Both the position numbers and the translations under genes were made by a program. 64,000 bases of DNA, from NCBI GenBank assembly GCA_963281255.1, contig OY725491.1, forward strand, positions 4,328,857-4,392,856, given 5' to 3'. Source of the DNA: Aphrocallistes beatrix. Its lineage: Eukaryota; Porifera; Hexactinellida; Sceptrulophora; Aphrocallistidae. Shown piece after piece: positions 23,011 through 35,062 of the stretch (the stretch's first letter is position 1; each line of letters opens with the position of its first letter). The notes under the pieces are model-generated. The model ran no database searches. It was not told the DNA's origin and saw nothing but the letters and a program-made list of their open reading frames with translations.

Positions 23011-23525
23011 ATCGTATAGAAGCAAAGATTCTTTCAAGAATCACGGACTCTCCTGCGATTCATTTGAAATCGTCGAAACATTGATTATTTGGTAAAAAGT
23101 GGCGATGAATGTGACTGAGATGAGTTGGGCTTTAACAGATGAAGATATAGCATATATATCCTACTAGGATAAAAAAGCGATAGACTATGCATCTAAAGTC
23201 CATTTTCCGGTTTTGTAAGCGATACTATTGGTTGTAAACTAACTGAGGATCTCCAATAACAAACTGATCCGAATCTTTTCGTCCACAGCCAAAATGGAAC
23301 TTCAAAAATTTTGAACTGTGTTAAATAATTATATTTTTCATAATATACTCGAATCTAGTTTTTATACTGACATTCGAGATCACTAAATTTCCAGCGATTT
23401 GATAAATATATTGAGGCATTGACCATATTTATTTTTGTTGCACATAACTATTTTGGCCAAGATTTCTGGGAAATTTTGTATGAACAATTGGATAAAATGA
23501 GGACCGAAGATATTATTTCTAACCT
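23011..23525. other. AT-rich stretch without a gene
   Basis: Nothing recognisable apart from a weak TTAA-2-like stretch near 23380-23450 (TTCCAGCGATTTGATAAATA). Confidence 0.5.
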
Positions 23526-23529
23526 TTAA

Positions 23530-24701
23530 GGTTGACCTTTCCTATAATAGCTAACTTTTGACTTTTTAAACCGATTCATTTAATTTTTCAGTGCAGATTT
23601 GAATCGCAGAGTTATCCGCAAAACTGCATTAATAATTAAAATATTGCAACAGATAAAAAATTTTTATAAAAATTTGGTCATTTTATAAGAAAGAAATCGG
23701 ACACAATATGCTTACAATCCTTTAGAAACTTTTCAAATTCATTCATAAATCGATGATCTAACTAATAAACAGACATATTTTTGAAATTTTGAAAATTGTT
23801 AAAAATTGCAACCAAAACACCCGAGGAATTATATTTTTAGTAATTTTGACACTATTTTTATTTTATAATTCTCTTTTTATTTGTATTATCAAAAATCTGT
23901 CTGTTCATTATGTTCACTCTTCGAGATCTATCAGAAACCGTTGAGTTTTTGCCCCTATGTTGAATTAACAAAAAGTTATCACCTTTATAATTGCTGAAAA
24001 AAAAGTCTCAGAAAATAGGATTTAGAAAATATTTATATATGTCCCTCAAAATCCATTAGTTTTAACTGCTTTGGAATATTAAATAACATGCAAATATCCT
24101 TATTCGACAACTTATGGCAGTACTTGACTTCAAAATATGGTATATCAAATTTTTCTCCATCAAAAGTGTAAAACTGGTCAGTACTGACTGGACACCAAAA
24201 AATAACCACATTCGATAGTGTCCGCCGGAATCCGAGATCAATAACTTCTTTGAACCATGACAATTCGTGCTGAGCACTAAATTTCCAGGAATTTGATATA
24301 TATATATTGACAATATTTAGAGAATCTTTTGGATGTCCATGCATAGCAACGGCCAGGAATTTTCCACATTCCTGGCGGTTGCTAGGAATCCGCAGCCAAA
24401 GAATTTCTTCAAATATGTTCAATATATATATCAAATTGCTGGGAATTTAGTGCTGAGCACGAATTTCGCATTAAAATGATGATCTGATATGGTACAAGGA
24501 AGTTATGGATATGAGACAAAAATGTGCCCTTTTTTAGGCGACACCAGGTGGTACAAGTGGCTCTAAGTGGCGAAATATTAGCATTGAAATTCTAAAAATC
24601 AAAATTAATGTTTAGAACCCCTTTAGTGATCCTAAAATGATTAAAAAGGGCGTTTGGCAAATTTTTGATAAATAACAAAATGCCCATAGGAAAGGCCAAC
24701 C
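23530..24701 (+). mobile_element. TTAA-2 element, diverged subfamily, 1.17 kb
   Basis: The ends GGTTGACCTTTCC and GGAAAGGCCAACC are flanked by TTAA (23526-23529 and 24702-24705). It shares the central inverted repeat with CCATGCATAGCAACGGCCAG. The end sequence differs from the other TTAA-2 copies (CCTTTCC for TGTTTCC); a lone end of the same subtype is at 41374. Confidence 0.85.
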
Positions 24702-24869
24702 TTAAAAGGTATGAACGAAAGTTCAACCTACCTTGCTTGAAAACTTGGCTGTACTCCCAATAGGATAAAATTAGTCGTCAAAAATTGTGGATATTTTGTT
24801 AGTAAGTAATTCGAGACAATATAAACGAAAAAGGTATGGTAAACCCCGGCCACTCAAAATAATTTTTAG

Positions 24870-24962
24870 CACATGCCAAGGAAAAAAATGCTTCCAAAAT
24901 CGAATCATAGTTAGTCGATCATATTTGCCACTTCATAGGTCCAAAAGAAACTTTATATGGGA
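24870..24962 (+). mobile_element. TTAA-1 internal fragment
   Basis: It matches 14820-14890 of the third TTAA-1 copy (ATGCTTCCAAAATCGAATCA through GTCCAAAAGAAA). No ends present. Confidence 0.6.
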
Positions 24963-25085
24963 TTTTTTTATTTTTATGACTCATCACTCTATTATGACGT
25001 GTTCATTAAACATCAAAAATTTTTTGAAAATTGACAAATTTGGTGTTTTTTCGTGCGATATCAATTATAGCCTTAGGACAGACCA
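24963..25085 (-). repeat. Rep-A copy 4, internal fragment
   Basis: It contains TGACTCATCACTCTATTATG, then AAAATTGACAAATTTGGTG and the ATCAATTATAGCCTTAGGAC block. The GC-rich end is missing and a foldback element follows directly. Confidence 0.65.
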
Positions 25086-25985
25086 AATGCCTACTCTAAT
25101 AATGCCTCACAGTAAATAACCAAGGATGCGGTAATAGCCGAATGGATTAATACACGATTAGCCTAAAATAGTTAATCATGTCGGATAGGCATTAAGAATG
25201 TATTACCAGCATATATAAACATGGCATCAAAGTACATATATCCGTTGTCAAAATTTCGATTAGTCATCATATCATTGCGCAACAGTTCATTTTATGGAGG
25301 ATTTTGGCAATTTTCTAAGCTGTTTTAAGCATACTTCTAAATGTTATTAAGGTAGAGTTTTTGTGTAGAAATAAGATAGTCATATCCTGCAAACTGTGAG
25401 ACCTAGGTCTTCAAATTTGATCGTATTTGATAGGCACTTGGCTACTTCCTATTAGGTAATAATACAAATTTAACTTCTAAATTCACAGACTACAGAGTTA
25501 TGCGACAATTTAGTGTTTTGGTCACATTCTTAAAATCAACCCATAACTCAAAACTCGTTGAATTTAGAAGTTCAAGTTGTATTATCACCTAATAGGAAGT
25601 AGTCTATTGCATATCTTTTTTTTGGAGCTCTAATCATTGCAGTTTGCATGAAATGGCCCAAACTGACCAAAATGCTTTACCATAGCAACGTAGGAATGCA
25701 ACAACATTTCATTGAAAATTTCTAAATTATTCAAATCACCTTGTATAATCTTGGTTTTACACAAAAATCACACCTTAATACCATTTAGAAATAGAGTTAA
25801 AACAGCTTAGAAAATCGCTAAAATTGTCCTTAGAATTACCTGTTGCGGAATGATATGATGACTAATCGAAAATTTTCCAACGGATATATGTACTTTGATA
25901 CAATGTTTATATATGCTGGTAATACATTCTTAATGCCTATTCTACATTGTTAATGCCTATTCTACATTGTTAACGATTTTAAGCT
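25086..25985. mobile_element. Foldback element FB-1, truncated copy
   Basis: The left arm starts at GCCTACTCTAATAATGCCTC and the right arm is lost after TTAACGATTTTAAGC. Inner arms match the copy at 33164-34233. A 21-bp unit (TTAATGCCTATTCTACATTG) is duplicated in tandem at ~25929-25970. Target duplication not determinable. Confidence 0.7.
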
Positions 25986-26152
25986 AATATTAGTTAATTT
26001 ATGTAAGCAGGGATGCGTAGTGTGATAAAATGCTATAAATCTATTTGTTTTTCAATTTATCGAACGATTCAAAGCATGTTATTAAATATTAGAGAGTATA
26101 TTATAGATTTGATTTTTCTGAGCACTAGACTTGAAATAATCCATGGCAAATT

Positions 26153-26188
26153 CAGTGAATAGTCTATAGTAACGTAGTCTGTGTATGT
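26153..26188. repeat. Lone terminal repeat like that of the integrase element at 954-2439
   Basis: GTGAATAGTCTATAGTAACG through GTCTGTGTATG resembles the right end 2411-2440 with about five differences. No partner found nearby. Confidence 0.4.
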
Positions 26189-26500
26189 AACTAATTGATT
26201 GAAGAAACTGCCAGGCGGAAAAAGCTGATTTTTGGTTTTTGGCAATGGCTCCACTAAGTTCTGAGCTCAGACGAAAATTTCGACTCTTCATGGAATTATG
26301 ACGTCATTGTCACCTTTTTTATAATTTTCAGTTTTTCGACCATAACTCAGGGATTTTGAGTGATAGAAATTTTAATTGAATCTGTATATTAATATTCCTC
26401 ACATATGATGTAACTATCATCAAAAATGATGACTCATCACTGTGTTATGACGTCATCATTACATATCAAAAGTTTTTAAAATTTAAAATTACAAATCAAA
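26189..26500 (-). repeat. Rep-A copy 5, partial
   Basis: It starts at the outer side with CTAATTGATTGAAGAAACTG and runs through two TGACGTCA boxes (26299 and 26449). The GC-rich block is missing. Confidence 0.75.
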
Positions 26501-26649
26501 TTTGGAGCGATTTTTGAACTCTACACATTTTAAACTACTAACATGATTAACTTTGGACCAATCGGGCATAAAATAACATATCTATATTAATTAGAAGTGT
26601 TTCAGTGAGTTTAGTACTTAAGGGCTTGAGTTTCACCAAAAAAAGAGGT

Positions 26650-26770
26650 TACAGATTTGGGATTCCGGTGGATATTATATGTCGTGGTATTTTTGGGGTA
26701 ACCAGTCATGCTGAAAGTTTTGAAGGTGTAATGATGTGAAAATGTTTGATCGTGAAGGTGTAATGATGTG
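26650..26770 (+). mobile_element. TTAA-2 internal fragment
   Basis: GGGATTCCGGTGGATATTAT and TGAAGGTGTAATGATGTGAA match the right-central part of TTAA-2; the latter block is duplicated (26725 and 26755). Confidence 0.5.
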
Positions 26771-26829
26771 AAAATGGTTGAAAATGTTTGGTTGAGTTTG
26801 ATCAGTCGACAGATCAGAGCCACACATAT

Positions 26830-28720
26830 TCGAAGAAGTGACTTAAGAAGAAGCTCCAAGATTAATATCTTGACACGCTATACTTCAAATCACAGGAGAG
26901 GAGGGAAGATGTGCTCTGTTTCAGAGATAAGACCAGCAACATTCTGCGAGAGCTTCATGCTAATGTTCAGTTTAGCGATGAGAAGACTCAAATCATAAAG
27001 ACTGCAGTGAAGTTCATTTGCAACGACATCGCCACTATAGATCTAGATCCAAAGTTATATCCAACTGCACACAGTATGACTGACATCCCAGTCAGCTAGC
27101 ACTTGTTCCTGAGAGTTTTCAGATGTTCTTGAAACCATTAGCGAAGACAGATGAAAGAGTAGCTATTTGGGGGCAAAACTTCATGAAGGCCTATCCGCCT
27201 CGGTCAGGGGTATTGCCATATCAGATGGGGCTTGCCATACAACTGGATCATAGATTTAGGTCAAAGTGGATGATCAACAAGTTGCATTGGTTGGGGTATA
27301 CAGAGTCTTACGCAGAGACACAGCGTTACAAATACTGCTTCCTCAATGACAGGAATGGAGTTGGTATCTCTGATGCTTCTGGCACTCTTGCTACCATTAT
27401 TAAAGAGACTGATGATCAGATATATGATGAGGTTGAGGTCGACGTCGAACTCGAGGATCTATCAGTTGCTGCGAAAGCCGGTCAAAGTGAAATACAGAGT
27501 GATGATCAAGTGGTTTCCATGGAAGTTGCGATACAAGCTCAATATGTGCAGTCACACAGTTTATTCGAGACAATATAGATTTGAACATTGCTTCTATTTA
27601 CGGGAACACGCCCTTCTATTCAATGGGTTTGATTAAAGTCACCAGTCAGGCGCCACCTTTGGCATAAGATCAGGCGACAGTATCTGTCAACAGAGTGAAG
27701 TTAAATGCACTCGACGAGGGTAAGATCCTGAAGGCCCCTGAAGTGAAGATTCTTCCATTCATAAACAGAAAACAGAGAGGGATTAACGCCATCACATTTC
27801 TTCCTTTCGCTGAGCTTTCCTCCTCTGTAGCACAAGACCAACCACTCCTCTCTCCTGGACACATGCTCTGGGCAGCAGGCTGGGTGATCAAAGGCCAAGA
27901 TCCCGAGTTCCTGCACTCCAACTGGAATGGCGGGATGAAGAGAATCCATGCAAATGACACCAGGCAGGGGACATAGGTTCACTTCCTCCCGGTCATCGAA
28001 GGTGACCCTAATGACTACAGGACTATCTTCACCACTCTCAAAGAGTGCACGCGACTCTCCAGAGACATAGTCGCCATAGTAACCTTCGACCTCCCCATCT
28101 GGCTCAAGGCTGTGGATATCATAAAGCAGGCAAACCTACCCATCATTCCAAGATGAGGTTTTTACGTGTCTGAAAATTGAATGAATGCTGTAATAATAAT
28201 AATTAATTTCATTTTTCTATTCTCTCTCCTAAGGTTGGGTGGATTTCACCTGCGAAAGTCCTACCTCGGGTCCTTGGGCAATATCGTGGATGATTCTGGA
28301 CTCTTAGAGTTGATCCAGCTGATCTATCCAGGTAGTACGATGGCGACCACATACTAAACGGAGGGTGTTTTGACAAGGCGACCCGCGCTCACCTGATAGA
28401 TACAGCCATCTGTCAGTACGTCATGAAACATGCCTTCACTGAGGAGGAGCTTGGTATGATGAAGACCTTCATGGAGAAGGTAGTTGATGGGAAGATGGGA
28501 GCCAGACACAAGGAGCCAATAGTTGCAGTTTTCGAACAGAAGTTTGAAGAAACTTTCAAAAGACTTGCGGAGGGAGGAAGAATGCCTGCACTCTGGGTGC
28601 AGTACCATTACATGGTCGATGTGATCAAGATCTTCATCAAAACTGAACGGCTTGGAGACCACGACGGGCACATGTCCTGCATAGTTACCAGGATGCTCGA
28701 CATCTTTTCAGCTGTGGGGC
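26830..28720 (+). pseudogene. Decayed multi-exon gene, possibly DUF6589-like
   Basis: Plus-strand coding of about 600 codons. Segments in order: DTLYFKSQERREDVLCF (26870), LRELHANVQFSDEKTQIIKT (26942), ESFQMFLKPLAKTDERVAIW (27113), DNIDLNIASIYGNTPFYSMG (27567), KILPFINRKQRGINAITFLP (27745), VHFLPVIEGDPNDYRTIFTT (27978), VAIVTFDLPIWLKAVDIIKQ (28074), LGGFHLRKSYLGSLGNIVDD (28244), then KHAFTEEEL to ALWVQYHYMVDVIKIFIKTE and RLGDHDGHMSCIVTRMLDIF (28426-28710). An intron fits 28157-28240; its acceptor is good (CTCTCCTAAG) but the donor reads AT where GT is expected. Frame shifts near 27093, 27565 and 28340 and in-frame stops at ~27667 and ~27975 kill it. The last part resembles what I remember of DUF6589, found in transposon-borne and expanded animal and fungal genes. 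Function unknown. Confidence 0.6.
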
Positions 28721-28915
28721 CAGGGGCGGATACAGGGTTTAGACTCAGGGGGGGGCAAAAGCGAGCGGAGCGAGCGAAGGTAATGGGGGGTCAGGGGGGA
28801 AACCCCCCAGAATTTTTTTTTAACTTTAGGTGGTCAAATATCAATGTACAGCAATTCTTATCAAATCTCATACGGGATTTGAATTTCCTTCCTGTAACCT
28901 GATTACCACTTTGTG
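28721..28915 (+). mobile_element. hAT-type fragment, CAGGGGCGGATACAGGG end
   Basis: It begins CAGGGGCGGATACAGGG, the common start of hAT MITEs, followed by G-rich sequence and AGCGGAGCGAGCG. It abuts the last codon of the decayed gene. No matching right end or target duplication was found, so the true right limit is uncertain. Confidence 0.55.
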
Positions 28916-29429
28916 CTTCGCGCCAATTCATCACAAGCGTTAAACCGGATTTCAATACTCATTTTAGTAGTGAAGAAAGCACTGAAATACAACTAGAAAT
29001 ATAAAAAGAACATGACTAAAAAAAAAAATTCTAACCTTCTTGGACTACTATGGGCAAACTTTGAGATGACGTTTTCAATGTTTACACGGATGTCCTTATT
29101 ACAAAAAATGAGAGCAAGACTAGAAAGTCGCTCTTCAACCATAGTAGATGATATAATGATACAATGTATGGCATTCTAATGAAAAATAATTCTGTACGGA
29201 TTTTAGATGCCTATGAAATAGTAGCATACTCAAGTTTTCACCTCAATCGAATCTAAATGGAAACTCGAAGCTAATGTTGGAGTATTCGTCTCAAATAAAG
29301 GAATAATTGCTACACTTATGGGTTAATGTAAATCAGATCTGATGAAATCATTAAACACGGAATAATTGAATTGAAGAAAGAAGTATCTTAGTAGATATCA
29401 TTGGAATTGAAAAAATAAACTCATATAAT

Positions 29430-29515
29430 TGAGGGCTAAAGACCGAAGGGAGCCTCCGGCGGACACAAAGTGTCCGCCAGCCGCGCAGCGCAAGCAAGCG
29501 AAGCGCGCTTGTATT
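29430..29515 (-). repeat. Rep-A GC-rich block alone (copy 6)
   Basis: GACCGAAGGGAGCCTCCGG, then GGCGGACAC-AAA-GTGTCCGCC, then GCGCAGCGCAAGCAAGCGAA. None of the AT-rich body is present. Confidence 0.85.
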
Positions 29516-31561
29516 AAGAGTAATGACAGAAAATGAACCCAAGAAGAAAAAATATCTTATTTTAATGACAAGTGGTGCGAAGAAGAAAGTTTCAAAATCT
29601 GACTAAGAAAAGTTGGATAGAATAGCTCTAAAGAAAACTTCAGTACCCAGTATATTCCCCGACCCCCCCGACTACCATCTTTCTGAATGAAATTCCAAGC
29701 CTAAGAGACTATCTTGGACCACACTAAACGATAACTGATGGAACCTTCCTACTCTAAGAGCATAACTGACAACAAAGAATAGGCAGATAACTTCTTAGTT
29801 AGTTCATTTTCAGATATTCTTTCTTAGCTTAGCGACCTCGACGCTCGACCTAGGAAACCCCTAGATAGCTCATGTGTCCAATAACTATTTTTATTTGTTA
29901 TTAAGATAATTTTCAGAAACCTATATTTACTACTACTAACAGGCTCGAATACAAAATGATCCATTAAAACTGAATAAAACATCATTTCAGCTTATATTGT
30001 CAGATATCTAGTTCAAACGACGGTTTAATATTCTTATTGTCAAATTTTGGATAGTCACGTCGACTTCAATTATTCAATCATCTCACATTTTTTTCGATTA
30101 AACAACAATCGAATAATCCTAGTGATAGGACTGTTAATTTGGACCGTGTTTCATCTCCTCGCCCGCATCAATATTTAGCTACCGAATATAGTCATCCCAT
30201 TATATTTCAGGTACAAGGATTTATTGTTAGAGATTGAGTTATACAGTCGATATACCAGCATTTCAAAATATATTGATGTTATTGAGACTTCAATGCGTGA
30301 ATTGAATGTTTGTAGCCAATTATATATCAAATTATCAGCATTGATTATATTATAAAATAATGAGATAATGGTCATGATATAACGCCTGCCCGCATCCTCA
30401 CTGAAGGTCTTTTTACAGCTGAAACAACTTTACTATTAACAGTAGTCATAGCTCTTAAAGAATTTTTGAATATTTTGCAGGGATTTTAATAGAGAAATGC
30501 ATTTAATATATTTTGATTTTGACTTTGTTACAAATGAAATAAAATATATTGCTGACCTGTATTTGATGATTCACAAATTAAGTACCTACATAACTTGGCT
30601 GGGTGTGCAGTTTTCTCTTATACAAAAGTCTAACGTATTTAACAACTGATAAACGATCTAAGTATCAAGTGATGCAGGATCTCAATAAAAATTATCGTAG
30701 ATTTATTAGACAGGGGTCACTTATGTATCCATATATTGCTGTTATCGACTGCGTTACTAGTATTATCCATAAAACTTTCATCAAATTGCTAACTCTAAAG
30801 TTCTTCGAAAACAGTTTTATCCCGGTTCAACTCGTACTAAATTACTAGTATTAATTTTAATCATAGTTATTACAAATGGATTGATACTTGGGGAGAGAAT
30901 TGTGTTGTTGTGAATGTATGACGTTGGGATATATTCATAAAAATTGTAAAAACCATGTGTAACCGTATCCTCGCTAAAAATTTAGGAATTAGAAGCTCTA
31001 ATGTCAAAAACAGACAACTCTAAACTTCAAAAGTAAATAATTCTTCTCTTTCTTAGGAATGGTGTGACAAGACCGGATAAAGGATGAAGAATGAGAAGTG
31101 ATGTCAAGGGAATAACAACGTTTTGATCTTCCTTAATCTTAGAATATTATCTTCTCTTCATAACATCCCTCAGTTTACTAATTTTAATTCATGTAATTCA
31201 CCATTTCAATAATGATTATTCGTGTCTAATTGTTACTGTGCTATGAATCTATTTCGAATGTATTTGTTTGTTTGCTAATTAAAAATGAACTTATTATGAT
31301 TATAAACGCTCATTGAAGTGGAGATAGGTATGTGTTGTGCAGGATAGCTGATATAACTTGGGGTTTGAGAGTGTTGAGCTTTTTTGCTAATACTTCCTCC
31401 GTCATTATAGTTTGCTCCTCTTGACTAGAATTGATTTACAAATAATAAAATTCGTAACTATAAAATAATTTAGAATGAATATTTACCTCTAGATGTGTTT
31501 TTATCATTTCTAGTGGATGACGTTTTACATGCTTTTGATCCAATCTTTATTAGTGTGCTTC

Positions 31562-31604
31562 CTATATTATTATATTGGATCTATGATCCAATATAATAAT
31601 ATAG
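31562..31604. repeat. 43-bp palindrome
   Basis: Arms of 20 bp (CTATATTATTATATTGGATC and its exact reverse complement) around TAT. It could extrude as a cruciform or be a very short foldback element. Confidence 0.85.
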
Positions 31605-32009
31605 CAGCATAGTACTAAAATGACTGCAGGTGTGCGGTCGGCCGGCCGTAAGTGGTGCACAAACCAGAGTTTAAAAGATATCGCCCTGAAATTTTTTGTA
31701 AAGCTGCAGATATAAATGTAGATGTGCACCTCCTCATACGATTTTCAATATATGCTAGATCATCATCATTACGTAGTATTTTGTGATTTCATTCTTTTGC
31801 TTATTGCACAAAAACTAGAAGAGCTAGAAACTTGAGATTTGTAATACTGGTGAAAGATGAGGCCCTCTAAAACCTATTTCATGCCTAGATCCATCGGACA
31901 TAGGATCTCTGAGCAATTTGCGGTTAAAGATTTTGTCGCAACATCATCGCCTAATTTTAATGATAAATGCTAATTAGAGCTCAAAATTTAATAGTTTGAG
32001 ATTATCAAT

Positions 32010-32215
32010 TGTTCAATAAAGTGTTCAATATAGATGTCTCAACAAATTTATCTTAATTAACTATGCTTAAGTCATCATGATGACACAGCAATAATGATGA
32101 ATGGTTAATAGAAATGAACATACCGTATATTGTATAAATGTTCACAATAGATGACTCTATAAAAATATGTTAATTAATTATGCTGACGTCATCATGATGA
32201 CACAGTCAAAATTTA
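32010..32215. repeat. Imperfect tandem duplication with TGACGTCA
   Basis: Two ~95-bp units share TGTTCA..ATAGATG, TTAATTAA/TTAATTAATTATGC and GTCATCATGATGACACAG. The second unit has TGACGTCA where the first has TTAAGTCA. Confidence 0.6.
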
Positions 32216-32249
32216 CATCCACAATTTTCATCCTACAAACTTTAATTGA

Positions 32250-32362
32250 TGTAAAAATCCCTCAAAGACGGGCTAGAAGTGTGCATCCAAATTCTAGGGA
32301 TAGCATGTAGTGTGTCATCATCCAAGGAATATGAAAGCACACTTCTAGCCCGTCTATGAGGG
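32250..32362. repeat. Inverted repeat, possible short MITE
   Basis: Arms carrying AGACGGGCTAGAAGTGTGC and its exact reverse complement are separated by ~50 bp; CCTC/GAGG outside is also near-paired. It lies inside the C-terminal region of integrase relic IV. Confidence 0.6.
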
Positions 32363-33163
32363 GCTTTTTTCTTTACTAAGATTAGATTACCCTCTTCGAA
32401 TTCAGATCTAGACAAACAAAATATTCGCAATCAATATGTGTGGTATCATATGACTGTGACAATTCATTTGATCAAAGCTGTGATGTATCTTGGAAACTAA
32501 GATTAGCCAAAATAAATACGAAGTAGATTGCGTCATATCTTAAGAATGGTAGAAAAAATCGAAAAAGTAAGTATAGATAATATTAGTTCCAGTTGTATCA
32601 TGAAGAAATCATCGAGAAACTCACCTATTACGTTTTACTTCACGATCGTATGTTTTCTTTTGGATGTTCTTTCTTAATATTACTCATGGCAGATACTCTC
32701 TCTTGATTGATTCAATCATTGTCCTGATTTTGTAGCTCGTAATCATTTGCTCCTGCGTCTCCACTGGTGTTTGGTTGGTGGTCTAAAATATTAAAATGTG
32801 GAGTGTAAAAAGCATTCTAAAAATTGGTTCTTAAAATGGATTCTTATAATTATATTTATATATGGAAACATCCTATCCTAAATTTGTATCACCATTTGTT
32901 CATCATCAGATAGGTGATCTTCGTTACTTGGAGAAACTTCAGAGGCAGCAGGTATGAATTCCAGTAGGTTGAAAGGATCAGCACTTCTGCCAAACATGAG
33001 TTTGAATGGGGTATAACCAGTAGATCTTTTGTATTGCTTATTGGCTGCAAAAACGGCTGGTTGAAGTTTGTCTGGCCATTTAATATCTCTTTCATTCATC
33101 ATTTTGTTGATTTTACTTAATTTTAATTAGAATAAGTCAGCATTCATTATATTTAACTATAAC

Positions 33164-34233
33164 CATAGCCTACTCTAATAATGCCCCACAGTAGACTGAA
33201 AATCTTGGACTAGAGATGAAGTAGTAGCCGAATGGATTAATACACGATTAGCCTAAAATCGTTAACCATGCACGTAGAATAGGCATTAAGAATGTATTAC
33301 CAGCATATATAAACATGTTATCAAAGTACATATATCCATTGTCAAAATTTCGATTAGTCATCATATCATTGCGCAACAGGTCATTCTAAGGACAATTTTA
33401 GCGATTTTCTAAGCTGTTTTAACCCTATTTCTAAATGGTATCAAGATGTGATTTTTGTGTAGAACCAAGATTAGTACAAGGTGATTTGAATAATTTAGAA
33501 ATTTTCAATGGAATGTTGATACATTCCTGCATTGCTATGGTAAAGCATTTTGTTCAGTTTGGGCCATTTCATGCAAACTGTAATGATTAGAGCTCCAAAA
33601 TTGATCGTGTCTGATAGGCAATGGACAACTTCCTATTAGGTGATAATACAACTTGAACTTCTAAATTCAATGAGTTTTGAGTTATGGATTGATTTTAAGA
33701 ATGTGACCAAAACACTAAATTGTCGCATAACTCTGTAGTCTGTGAATTTAGAAGTTAAATTTGTATTATTACCCAATAGGAAGTAGCCAATTGCCAATCA
33801 AATACAATCAAATTTGAAGACCTAGTTCTTACAGTTTGCAGGATATGGCTCAAACTGATCAAAATGCTTTACCATAGCAACGTAGGAATGTAACAGCATT
33901 CCATTGAAAAATTCTAAATTATTCAAATCACCTTGTACTAATCTTGGTTCTACACAAAAATCACACCTTAATACCATTTAGAAATAGGGTTAAAACAGCT
34001 TAGAAAATCGCTAAAATTGTCCTTAGAATGACCTGTTGCGCAATGATATGATGACTAATCGAAATTTTGACAGCGGATATATGTACTTTGATGCCATATT
34101 TATATATGCTGGTAATATATTCTTAATGCCTATCCTACATGATTAAAGATTTAGGCTAATCGTGTATTAATCCATTCGGCTATTACCGCATCCTTGGTTA
34201 TTCTATTGTGAGGCATTATTAGAGTAGGCTATG
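33164..34233. mobile_element. Foldback element FB-1, best copy, 1.07 kb
   Basis: Arms of ~500 bp run from CATAGCCTACTCTAATAATG to the reverse complement, flanked by the 7-bp duplication CTATAAC (33157-33163 and 34234-34240). The centre is near 33700. No frame. It is inserted between the third-motif exon and the next exon of integrase relic IV. Confidence 0.92.
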
Positions 34234-34936
34234 CTATAACATAATAATAATAATAATAATAATGGTGATTCATAGCTACTTAGGCTTTGAGGATTTTGTT
34301 GTGAGATTCAACTAATCCATTAGATTGTGGATGATAAGCGGTTGTCTTTGGATTATCGACTTTCATTTGATCGTGAAAGTGTTTGAAATCCTAGAATCAA
34401 TAAATAATTCTAAAACAAACTTTAATAACTATAACTTTTGCGTCTATGGAACTGTTATGCCAGTATTAATCACAAACATTTTCTTAGACATGCACAAATT
34501 TTCTTCTCAATTTTCCGCATAAAAACTCTTTAATAAATGGCGACGTTACATTTGATATCACAATGTACTACGTACATAGCCTAAGAAACAACTACAATAA
34601 TATGATTAGTTGCCATATTATTAGAAGATAAACGCAATTCCTTGGTACATGATTTCAAATAGATCAAAGGTTGATTTTAAATTTGTAATTGTTATAAATA
34701 ATTGTGTATTTTTAAAAAAACGTAGTCAGTTATGAATACTAAACTGAAATCGGTAAGAATTGGTGAAAATTCATACAATTGTTGTTAATTACCTTGCTAG
34801 TGAATTCAGGTCCTTGATCATGTTGGATTACTTTGGGAACACCGAATGTTAAGTAGATATCCTGTAATCTTTCTGAAACCGCTCGAGTTGTCTTAGTTAT
34901 CATGGCACGAGCAACAACAAACTTTGTGAGATAACA

Positions 34937-35062
34937 CAGGGCCGGCGGAACTGGTCCGGCTGGTCCGGCCAAAGCCGGACCAATTTTATGCCATTATGGC
35001 TTATTTTCATATGCAAATTTGCTTTTGGCCGGACCAATAAAAAGTTGCTTCCGCCGGGCCTG
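34937..35062. mobile_element. hAT-like MITE, 126 bp, CAGGGCCGGCGGAA ends
   Basis: CAGGGCCGGCGGAA at the left and TTCCGCCGGGCCTG at the right; inner copies of GGTCCGGC/GCCGGACC. A clean 8-bp duplication was not found (TAACA is shared at both sides). It interrupts the core exon of integrase relic IV between LVVM and CYLTKF. A relative with CAGCGCCGGCGCCACC ends lies at 52654-53132. Confidence 0.8.

Larger units (their letters stand above)
28916..32235. other. 3.3 kb of AT-rich DNA with no gene
   Basis: Only short random frames. It holds the Rep-A block at 29430-29515, the palindrome at 31562-31604 and the duplicated segment at 32010-32215. CGGTCGGCCGGCCG at ~31637 is an isolated GC-rich spot. 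Confidence 0.6.

Noticed and set aside
24033-24434. 133-codon minus-strand open frame
   Set aside because: It lies across the inverted repeat of a TTAA-2 element; the frame is not kept in other copies (16250, 62473).
27670-27982. 93-96 codon frames on the opposite strand of the DUF6589-like gene
   Set aside because: Antisense shadows of the plus-strand coding segment, which has the better protein character.
30603-30848. 81-codon frame as a small gene
   Set aside because: AT-rich, no motif, no splice or promoter context; compatible with chance.
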